DNA of 64,000 bases from Streptomyces diastatochromogenes. GTDB taxonomy: Bacteria > Actinomycetota > Actinomycetes > Streptomycetales > Streptomycetaceae. A program made the position numbers and the translations under genes. Location of the stretch: assembly GCA_026913215.1 (NCBI GenBank), contig JAPTYK010000001.1, forward strand, positions 4,650,001-4,714,000. The letters are read 5' to 3'. This document shows, piece by piece, positions 57,608 to 64,000 of the stretch (position 1 is its first letter; every line of letters starts with the position of its first letter). The notes beneath the pieces are model-generated. The model did not search any database and was not told where the DNA came from. It worked only from the letters and a program-made list of their open reading frames with translations.

Positions 57608-57704
57608 CCGTGCCGACACGGAACCCCGACCTCCCTATGCTGTCCCACCGGTTCCCGGCCAAGTGAGCCGAAAACTCGGACAGTTCCACACCATCGGGGG
57701 AGTT

Positions 57705-59529
57705 TTGGCCCAGTCGTTCGTACCCCAACAGCCCGGTCACCCACCGAGCACACCGCCCGGCGGGCAGCCCGCCGCCGACCCGCGCCGTTTACCGGCCTCC
57801 AGCGAGGCGACCCGGCTGCTCTGCGCCGGCACGTACCTCGACGACGGATTCCGTGACGCGGTCATCGACGAGCTGTACGTCCACGAGGAGCGCTTCGCCG
57901 CCCCCTCCCTCGGCTTCGACGCGAGCCGCGTCCTCGCCCACGCGCTGCGCGCCCGCCGCGTCGAACTCGCCTGGGCCGCGGGCGTCCTGGCCCTCTGGAT
58001 CGTCGCGATCCCCCTCACCAAGGGCCTGATCGTCCTCCTCCTCGGGCCCTTCCTGCTGCTCGCCTTCGCCCGCTGGGTGCGCGGCACGGCCACCACCGCC
58101 GCCACCCCGGTCTACCGCCTGGTCCCCGGCTTCCTGCTGCGCTGGTACGGGCGGATCTCGCTCGTCCAGTCCACGCTGTTCCTCTTCCTCCTCGTGATCG
58201 GCTCCGACGAGTCCGGCGGCTCCGGCGGCTCCGGCGGGTACGGCTACGGATACGACGGCTACGACGATTCCGGGTCCGGGTTCGGCGGCTTCCTCGGCGG
58301 CGTTTCCACGGCGGGCGACGCCTTCTCCGCCATCGGCTTCCTCGCCCAGGAGGCCCTGGGCGTCGGCAAGCTGGAAGTCTGGATCACCCTCGCCGTACCG
58401 CTCCTCGTGGCCTGGGCGGTGGCCGTCCAGCGCGGCCAGTTCGCCCGCGCGCTCACCCAGGAGCTGTCCCGCGAGCGCTTCCCCGACCAGCGCTCCGACC
58501 CGGCCGAGCAGGCCGAAGGCCCCCGCTTCCGCCGGCTGCGCGACCGGATCCGCGTCGAGCAGCACTCCCGGCTGATCATGTACGGCGCCGAGGACCCGTT
58601 CTGCGGCGCCGGCACCCGTACGAGCCCTGGTCGCTCTCCATCGAGCTGCGCCCCCGCAAGAACCTCGACGGCAAGGCCCCCGAACCGCTCGACAACAGCG
58701 CCGTCCTGCGGCACGTCGTCCCGCTCCTGGAGGCGCTCCGCGTGCCCTCCCCGCACGGCTCGCCGCAGCTCCAGGCCGCCGTACGGGACCGGCTGCGCGA
58801 GCTGGAGATCGACGAGGTCGTCTTCCTGCCCGTCGACGGACTGCCGGACCGCGCGACCGCCCCGTACACCCCGAGGCCTTCGAGGCGCACCGCTCGGGCT
58901 CCATCGAGGAGGGCGGCGAGACCCGCCGCCACTTCCTCCGCGTCCGGGTCGGCGGCTGGGGCGAGGAGATCGTCACCACCGTCTTCGTCCGCGTCCACAC
59001 CCAGGGCGGCATGCTGATGCTGGAGGTCGCCCCGCACGTCCTGCGGCCCGTGAAGCCGCTCTACCGGTACGCCGACCGGGTCGCCCACCGCTACCTGCGC
59101 AACCACCACTTCGGCAAGGCGGCCTGGGCGCTCGGCCGGATCCCGCGCTCGGCCGGCGACTCCCTCGCCACGCTCTGGCGCGCGCTCGGCCACCTGTGGC
59201 GGGTGCTCACCGGCGGCCACGCCCAGGCGCTGCCCGAGGGGCCGTGGACCTCCGTCCGCGCGCTCGGCTCCGACGACGAGGCCTCCCTCTTCCAGGAGAT
59301 GGACGTCAGCCGCTACCTGAAGAGCGTGCAGGACCGGGTCGCCAACGGCGTGACGGTGGCGCTGCGCGAAGCCGGCTACGAGACCGCCGAGTTCGAGCAG
59401 AAGATCATCCACGTCGCCGAGGGCGGCACGTTCATCGAGAACACCAAGGGGAACGTCACCGTGGGGAACCACAACACGGTGACCAGCAAGTCCTTCACCA
59501 CTTCGACGACCGGAGGCGACCGTGGCTGA
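57705..59529 (+). CDS. Membrane protein with C-terminal RHIM-like motif (frameshifted)
   Basis: About 608 residues, no family known to me. Residues 25-80 are soluble (EATRLLCAGTYLDDGFRDAVIDELYVHEE); then spans AAGVLALWIVAIPLTKGLIVLLLGPFLLLAFA, ISLVQSTLFLFLLVIGS, a Gly/Tyr loop (GYGYGYDGYD) and WITLAVPLLVAWAVAV. A long cytoplasmic part follows, with TTVFVRVHTQGGMLMLEVAPHVL and PLYRYADRVAHRYLRN. The C-terminus is GGTFIENTKGNVTVGNHNTV and a short tail. The start is taken as TTG 57705 with GGGGGAG just upstream; GTG 57663 is possible. Breaks at 58614 and 58870, each a lost C. It overlaps the next gene by 8 bases. I suggest a receptor that signals through the motif. Confidence 0.72.
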
Positions 59530-59603
59530 CCAGCCGAACGGCATTCACGTCACCAACACCGGTGGGAACGTCACCATCGGCGACCACAACACCGTCACCA
59601 GCA
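59449..59603 (+). repeat. Direct repeat encoding the paired RHIM-like motifs
   Basis: Two 40-base copies, 59449-59488 and 59564-59603, start GGGAACGTCACC and end ACCAGCA, with 34 of 40 bases the same. One lies at the end of the membrane protein gene and the other at the start of the small gene; they are read in different frames of the window but in the same frame relative to the motif. Confidence 0.88.
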
Positions 59604-59887
59604 CCGTCCACGGCGCCCAGCCCGCCCGCGACCCCCAGCACGAGGAGCTGCTCCAGGCCATCGTCCGGCTCCGCGCCGACCTGGCCGCCTTCGTCCCCTC
59701 CGAGCAGACGGCCGCCCTCGACGCCGAACTCTCCGACGCCGAGGACGAGATCGAGGGCACCGGCCGCGCGGGCGGCGGCCGCCTCGCCGCCCTGCGCCGC
59801 GCCCTCGCGGACGCGGGCGCGGTGACCGGGATGCTCGCCTCCGGCGTGGCCGTGGGGCAGGCCGTCGGCGCCCTCCTCGGAGGATGA
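59522..59887 (+). CDS. Small protein with N-terminal RHIM-like motif and glycine-zipper C-terminus
   Basis: A complete 121-residue protein. Residues 8-27 are IHVTNTGGNVTIGDHNTVTS, nearly the same as the C-terminal motif of the preceding protein. A helical stretch follows (EELLQAIVRLRADLAAFVPSEQTAALDAELSDAEDEIE), and the last 30 residues, GAVTGMLASGVAVGQAVGALLGG, form a small-residue hydrophobic helix (GxxxGxxxG) suited to inserting in membranes. Start GTG 59522, inside the previous gene's 3' end. I infer a membrane-acting effector or adaptor for the neighbour; no homologue is known to me. Confidence 0.75.
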   Translation: MADQPNGIHVTNTGGNVTIGDHNTVTSTVHGAQPARDPQHEELLQAIVRLRADLAAFVPSEQTAALDAELSDAEDEIEGTGRAGGGRLAALRRALADAGAVTGMLASGVAVGQAVGALLGG

Positions 59888-59888
59888 G

Positions 59889-60869
59889 ATGAGCGGGCCC
59901 CGCTGGAACGACGAGACACAGAGCTGGGAGGCGGGGGGAGCGGGGCCCGTTCCCTTCCCGGGCGGCGCCCCGGCGACGGGCGGCGGCCCCGTGGCCCCTC
60001 CGCCGCCGGCTCCCCGGAGTACGGCCCGGTGCACGGTCCCGGGACGGGCGGTGGGCCCGCCGTGGCCCCTCCTCCCCGGGCATGGCCCTGGACGGGCGGT
60101 GGGCCCGCCGTGGTCCCTCCCCTCCCGGGTACAGCCCGGTGTACGTCCCCGAGACGGGCGACTGGCAGTACCCCGCGCCGCCCGCCCCGGCGCCCCGGCC
60201 CCGCTCGCGGGCCGCGCTGGCGGCCGGGGTGGCGGTGGCCGTCATCGCGGCCGGATCCGTGGGCGCCTGGGCGGTCTGGGGCGGCGGGAAGGACGAGAAG
60301 GGCCCGGTGGCGGGCCCGCCGGTCTCGGTCTCGGCCGCCCCGACGTCCGCGTCCCCGTCCCCGTCCTCCGAAGCCCCCTCGGCGTCGCCCTCCGACACGT
60401 CGGCTCCCATGGACGACGTCCCCCGCCCGGCTACCACGGGGTCGAGGACCCCGAGGGCTTCACCATCGCCGTCCCCGAGGGCTGGAACCGCACCGAGTCC
60501 GACCAGGGCGTCTTCTACAACGCGCCGGACGGCCTGAGCCTCGTCCAGGTCTTCGTCGTCAAGGAGGCGGGCCTGACCCCGTACGAGGCCCTGCGCGGCG
60601 CCTCCGAGGACGGCCGCACCAACAAGCCCGGCTACGAGGAGCTGAGCCTCGAACGCGTCACCGGCGAGCCCGGCGCCCCCGCCGACTCCGCCGAGCTCGT
60701 CTACTCCTACGACCGCGCCGGCGGCCGCCGCAAGGTCGTCGACCGCGCCTTCACCGCCCCGGACGGCACCCACTACGCGATCCTCGCGGCGGGCCCCGAG
60801 ACGTCCTGGCCCCAACAACGCGACATCCTCCGGGTCGCCCTGGACTACTTCACCCCGGGCACACCCTGA
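59889..60869 (+). CDS. Membrane protein with DPEGF ectodomain, no kinase domain (frameshifted)
   Basis: About 325 residues. A Pro/Gly-rich cytoplasmic N-terminus (MSGPRWNDETQSWEAGG) with breaks near 60010-60125, a membrane span AALAAGVAVAVIAAGSVGAWAVW, a Ser/Pro/Thr linker, then an outer domain GYHGVEDPEGFTIAVPEGWNR that matches the outer domains of the kinase at 7799 and the pseudokinase at 4467. It ends RDILRVALDYFTPGTP. Start ATG 59889, one base after the upstream stop, so it belongs to the same operon as the RHIM-like pair. It may share a ligand with the kinases (inference). Confidence 0.82.
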   Translation: MSGPRWNDETQSWEAGGAGPVPFPGGAPATGGGPVAPPPPAPRSTARCTVPGRAVGPPWPLLPGHGPGRAVGPPWSLPSRVQPGVRPRDGRLAVPRAARPGAPAPLAGRAGGRGGGGRHRGRIRGRLGGLGRREGREGPGGGPAGLGLGRPDVRVPVPVLRSPLGVALRHVGSHGRRPPPGYHGVEDPEGFTIAVPEGWNRTESDQGVFYNAPDGLSLVQVFVVKEAGLTPYEALRGASEDGRTNKPGYEELSLERVTGEPGAPADSAELVYSYDRAGGRRKVVDRAFTAPDGTHYAILAAGPETSWPQQRDILRVALDYFTPGTP

Positions 60870-60906
60870 CGCTCACGGACCTTGAGGCCCCTGACGCCCC
60901 TTGAGA

Positions 60907-60943
60907 CCCCTGAGGTCCCTTGAGACCCCTGGGGCCTCAGGGG
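60907..60943. terminator. Hairpin between convergent genes
   Basis: CCCCTGAGG (60907-60915) pairs with CCTCAGGGG (60935-60943). The surrounding 60880-60950 is built of CCCCTTGAGA/CCCCTGAGG words, so the hairpin may be a by-product of a short repeat. It could end transcripts from both sides. Confidence 0.6.
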
Positions 60944-60951
60944 CCCGAGGC

Positions 60952-61689
60952 TCAGAGCCCGGTGGCCCCCCGGAGGGTCGTCGCCAGGGTGGTCACGTCG
61001 TGGAGGGCGCGGGCCTGGAGGCCGCCTCCGAAGGTGACGCGGGTCGCGCCGAGGCGGCGGAGGTCGGGGAAGGAGGGGCCGTCGGGGAGGGCGAGGGCGT
61101 TGAGGGGGAGGGGGCCGAGGGCGGAGCGGAGGGAGGGGAGGTCGGCGGGAGGGGCGAGGATGGGGTAGACGCAGTCCGCGCCGGCGGAGGCGTAGAGCCG
61201 GGAGCGGGCGATCGCCGACGCGAGCGGGTCGGGGTCGTGGCAGAGGTACACGTCGACGCGCGCGTTGATGAAGAGGGAGGGGCCCGCCGCGGCCCGCACC
61301 TCCGCCAGCCAGTCCGCGTGGGCCCGGGGGTCCTTGAGGGAGTGGCCGGGTCCGCTGTCCTCCAGGTTGACGCCGACGGCGCCGGACTCCCGTACGCGCT
61401 CGACGAGTTCGGCGGGCGGGAGGCCGTAGCCGCCTTCGAGGTCGGCCGTGACGGGGACGGAGACGGAGCGGACGATCCGTGCGACCGCGGCGAACATCTC
61501 GGCCGCGGGGGTGGCCCCGTCCTCGTATCCGAGGGAGGCGGCGATCCCGGCGCTCGGCGTGGCGAGCGCGGGGAACCCGGCCGCCTCGAAGGCGCGGGCG
61601 CTCGCCGCGTCCCACGGGCCGGGGAGCACCAGCGGGGCGTCCGCCGGCAGGTCGTGGTGGAGGGCCCGCAGGGCCGTGGCGGCGCTCAC
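60952..61689 (-). CDS. Isocitrate lyase/PEP mutase family protein
   Basis: A complete 245-residue TIM-barrel enzyme of the PEP mutase/isocitrate lyase superfamily. Visible: LVLPGPWDAASARAFEAAGF, ATPSAGIAASLGYEDG, PVTADLEGGYG (metal-binding Asp), VNLEDS and INARVDVYL. The usual lyase KKCGH motif is not present, so it is closer to the methylisocitrate/oxaloacetate hydrolase-like branch; substrate unknown. Start GTG 61689 overlaps the end of the AhpD-like gene, and both are read toward the left as an operon. Confidence 0.88.
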   Translation of the reverse strand: MSAATALRALHHDLPADAPLVLPGPWDAASARAFEAAGFPALATPSAGIAASLGYEDGATPAAEMFAAVARIVRSVSVPVTADLEGGYGLPPAELVERVRESGAVGVNLEDSGPGHSLKDPRAHADWLAEVRAAAGPSLFINARVDVYLCHDPDPLASAIARSRLYASAGADCVYPILAPPADLPSLRSALGPLPLNALALPDGPSFPDLRRLGATRVTFGGGLQARALHDVTTLATTLRGATGL

Positions 61690-62188
61690 GCGGGGCGGGG
61701 GTGTAGTGGCCGGGCGTCATCCGGGTGGTGACGCCGATCCGGTTCCAGGCGTTGATCGTGACGATCGCGGCGATGACCCGGGCGAGCTCGGTCTCGTCGA
61801 AGTGCGCGGCGGCCCGCGCGTACACCTCGTCGGGGACGAAGCCGTCGGTGAGGACGGTGACGGCCTCGGTCAGCGCGAACGCCGCGAGCTCCCGCTCGGT
61901 GTAGAAGTGCCGGGACTCCTCCCAGGCGGACAGCTGCACGATCCGCTCGACGCTCTCGCCCTCCGCCAGGAGGTCCTTGCTGTGCATGTCGACGCAGAAC
62001 GCGCAGCGGTTGATCTGCGAGGCCCGGAGCTTGATCAGGTGGTACAGGGTCGGGTCGATGTCCTTCGCGGCCGCCGCCTCCAGGCGGAGCATGGCCCGGT
62101 GGAACTCGGGGACGTGCTCGGCGAAGGGGAGGCGGGGCGCGTGCTCGTGCGCGTACACGGTCTGCTCGATCGGTTCCGTCGTCGTCAT
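61686..62188 (-). CDS. AhpD-like/carboxymuconolactone decarboxylase family protein (one frameshift at the end)
   Basis: About 167 residues. The AhpD-type redox motif is NRCAFCVDMHSKDL (CxxC then H), in a helical fold: MLRLEAAAAKDIDPTLYHLIKLRAS, ALTEAVTVLTDGFVPDEVYARAAAHFDETELARVIAAIVTINAWNRIGVTTR. Such proteins reduce peroxides or handle thiol stress. Start ATG 62188. A lost C near 61700 hides the stop; repaired, it ends HYTPRPA with TGA overlapping the GTG of the next gene. It is divergent from the MocR regulator, 46 bases away. Confidence 0.88.
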
Positions 62189-62234
62189 GAGTCCACCGTA
62201 CGAAGCCGATGGCTCAGGAGTATGGTCCATTTTC

Positions 62235-63647
62235 ATGGCAAACGAGTGGGCCACTCTTGGCTCCGACCTCCATCTGGAACTCCACGGCCCCTGGCTCCGC
62301 GCGGGCCTCATGGACGCCCTGCGGGAGGCGGTCCGCAGCGGGCGCCTGGAGGCGGGCACCCGGCTGCCGTCCTCCCGCCAGCTCGCCGCCGACCTCGGCA
62401 TGGCCCGCAACACCGTCGCCGACGCGTACGCCGAGCTGGTCGCCGAGGGCTGGCTCACCGCCCGGCAGGGCTCCGGGACCCGCGTCGCCCGCCGCGCCGC
62501 GCCCCGCCCCGCGACGCCGCCGGTCCGGCAGACCCTCCGGCGGCCCCGGGCGGCGGCGGCCCGCCCCGCCCGCGCACGACCTGAAGTCCGGCACCCCGAC
62601 CTCGCCGCCTTCCCCGCGCCGACTGGCTCAAGGCCTACCGCCGGGCGCTCACCGACGCCCCCAACGAGGCCTTCGGCTACGGCGGTCCGCACGGCAGGCC
62701 CGAACTGCGCACCGCGCTCGCCGAGTACCTCGCCCGCGCCCGGGGCGTGCACGCCCGGCCCGAGCGGATCGTGGTCTGCGCGGGCTTCGTGCACGGACTG
62801 ATGCTGATCGGCCAGGTGCTGCGGGCCCGGGGCGTACGGGACGTGGCCGTCGAGTCGTACGGGCTGGGGCTCCACGACGGCCTGCTCCGCAGGGCCGGGC
62901 TCGGCACGCCCGTCCTGCCCTTCGACGAACGCGGCACCAGGACCGAGGAGTTGGCCGGGCTCGACGGGTGCGGGGCGGTCCTGATGACGGCCGCCCACCA
63001 GTACCCGCTGGGCGGCGCCCTGCCCCCGGACCGGCGGGCGGCGGTCGTCGACTGGGCGCGGGCCTCCGGCGGTTTCGTCCTGGAGGACGACTACGACGGG
63101 GAGTTCCGGTACGACCGGCAGCCCGTGGGCGCGCTCCAGGGCCTCGACCCCGAGCGGGTCGTCTACCTCGGCACCGCGAGCAAGTCCCTCGCGCCCGGCC
63201 TCCGCCTCGCCTGGATGGTCCTGCCGCGGAGCTGGCGGAGGAGGTCGCGGCGGCGAAGGGCGCGGTGGACTGGTCGTCGAGCGCGCCGGACCAGCTGGCG
63301 TTCGCGGAGTTCCTGCGCTCGGGGGCGTACGACCGGCACGTACGGGCGATGCGGCTGCGCTACCGGCGCCGCCGCGACCAGCTGGTCGCCGCCGTCGCCG
63401 CGCACTCGCCGGAGACCCGGGTCAGCGGGATCGCGGCCGGTCTGCACGCCGTCCTCGCGCTGCCGCCCGGCACCGAACAGGCCACCCTGCGGGCCGCCGC
63501 CTGGCGGGGCCTCGACGTCCACGGCGTCAACCGGTTCCGCCGCCCGGGGTGCCCCCGACCCTCGACGGCCTCGTCGTCGGCTACGCCACGCCCCCGGACA
63601 GCGGCTGGCAGGGCGCCCTCCAGGCGCTGTGCGGGATCCTGCCGTGA
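62235..63647 (+). CDS. MocR-family regulator (GntR HTH plus aminotransferase domain), frameshifted
   Basis: About 470 residues. The N-terminal GntR winged helix is LMDALREAVRSGRLEAGTRLPSSRQLAADLGMARNTVADAYAELVAEGWLTARQGSGTRVA; the rest is a class I aminotransferase fold: FGYGGPHGRPELRTALAEYLARARGV, LMTAAHQYPLGGALPPDRR, EDDYDGEFRYDRQPVGALQG, and the PLP Lys in YLGTASKSLAPGLRLAWMV. Start ATG 62235. Breaks near 62617 (C4 for C5), 63229 (G for GG) and 63545. The short intergenic region holds a palindrome ATGGTCCAT (62222-62230), and MocR proteins usually control the divergent gene, here the AhpD-like one. Confidence 0.9.
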
Positions 63648-63702
63648 GGGGAGTCAGGGGCCGCCGGCTCCGGTGCCGGGGCCTCGCCGAAGCGGGCCAG
63701 GG

Positions 63703-64000
63703 TCAGGAGCCGGCCACCGCCACGGCGAAGCCGGCGATCGCCAGCCAGCCCAGTCCGTCCCGCGTGCGGTCGCCGAGCCAGGCCACCCCGACGATCGCCG
63801 GGCCGATCGTCTCGCCGAGCACCGCGCCCGCCGTCGCCGTGGTCACCGAGCCGCGCTGGAGGGCCGAGGTCAGCAGGGTGAACGCGGCCCCGCCGCCGAC
63901 GAGGAGCGCGTAGAGGGCGGGGTCGGTGAAGGAGATGCCGTCGAGCAGCCGGACCGCGACCTCCACCACCCCGAAGCCGATGCCCGCCCCGAGGCCGAGG
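63703..64000 (-). CDS. DMT (EamA) family transporter, C-terminal part
   Basis: The C-terminal hundred or so residues of a drug/metabolite transporter; the gene starts beyond the window. Helices: ALYALLVGGGAAFTLLTSAL, then RGSVTTATAGAVLGETIGPAIVGVAWLGDR (the conserved transporter end pattern with a Pro and an acidic residue) and LGWLAIAGFAVAVAGS. The stop at 63703 may come from a lost C (GGCTCCTGACC for GGCTCCCTGACC); repaired, the protein would run on as LTLARFGEAPAPEPAAP. It is convergent with the MocR gene. Substrate unknown. Confidence 0.82.
   Translation of the reverse strand, partial: LGLGAGIGFGVVEVAVRLLDGISFTDPALYALLVGGGAAFTLLTSALQRGSVTTATAGAVLGETIGPAIVGVAWLGDRTRDGLGWLAIAGFAVAVAGS

Noticed and set aside
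57705..60869. Naming the RHIM-like genes as a known cell-death system
   Set aside because: The motif match is close but not exact (Thr in place of Gln), and the effector has no recognised toxin domain. It is reported as a hypothesis.

Overview
The window is chromosomal DNA of a Streptomyces or close relative. The evidence is very high G+C with G/C at nearly all third codon positions, GTG and TTG starts, several leaderless-looking genes, and actinobacterial families (PASTA-less Ser/Thr kinases, PspC proteins, PerM, DUF3017). The gene order pcrA - M23 peptidase - sucC - sucD - perM - purN - purH, and the choD-like and guaA neighbourhood, also match the order I know from Mycobacterium. I see no insertion sequence, phage, CRISPR array, rRNA or tRNA. 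This is a core-genome segment with a few accessory-looking inserts.

Layout. 1-9.6 kb: 3' part of glpD, then three Ser/Thr kinase-like membrane proteins, one of them a pseudokinase. 9.8-13.4 kb: a GabD2-type aldehyde dehydrogenase and a ChoD-type GMC oxidoreductase. 13.4-19.6 kb: a gene-poor stretch, chorismate mutase behind an aromatic-rich leader peptide and attenuator, guaA, a class II aldolase, and two membrane proteins. 19.5-23.2 kb: two divergent PspC proteins, one fused to a histidine kinase that is coupled to a LuxR-type response regulator. 23.5-31.3 kb: an NlpC/P60 peptidase, a small membrane protein, pcrA, an M23 peptidase, a lipase and the small B12-binding mutase subunit. 31.4-40.4 kb: a two-armed cluster of SWIM, DUF5691, MoxR AAA+, DUF5682 and CoxE-like VWA genes around a small lipoprotein. 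40.9-49.5 kb: sucCD, a HTH/sigma-like membrane protein, perM, purN and purH. 49.6-56.2 kb: a secreted I36-like protein, a kinase with an I36-like ectodomain, an FHA protein, a DUF2079 protein, an RDD protein, folD and DUF3017. 56.5-64 kb: mdh, a three-gene operon carrying paired RHIM-like motifs and a sensor-like ectodomain, then a PEP-mutase/AhpD-like pair divergent from a MocR regulator, and a cut-off DMT transporter.

The sequence itself is damaged. About two thirds of the genes, including purN, purH, sucC and folD, are split into several frames. Each break I could reconstruct is the loss of one base from a homopolymer run. I therefore annotate each gene across its frames and treat the breaks as probable sequencing or assembly errors, not as pseudogenes.

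The most interesting points are: (1) two adjacent proteins at 57.7-59.9 kb sharing a motif close to the RHIM amyloid core; (2) a 'DPEGF' ectodomain shared by the kinases and a non-kinase protein; (3) tandem-repeat arrays sitting on or just past the stop codons of about ten genes, several of which repeat the stop codon itself; (4) a leaderless Tyr/Phe leader peptide and terminator before chorismate mutase; (5) the MoxR/VWA/DUF5682/DUF5691/SWIM cluster.
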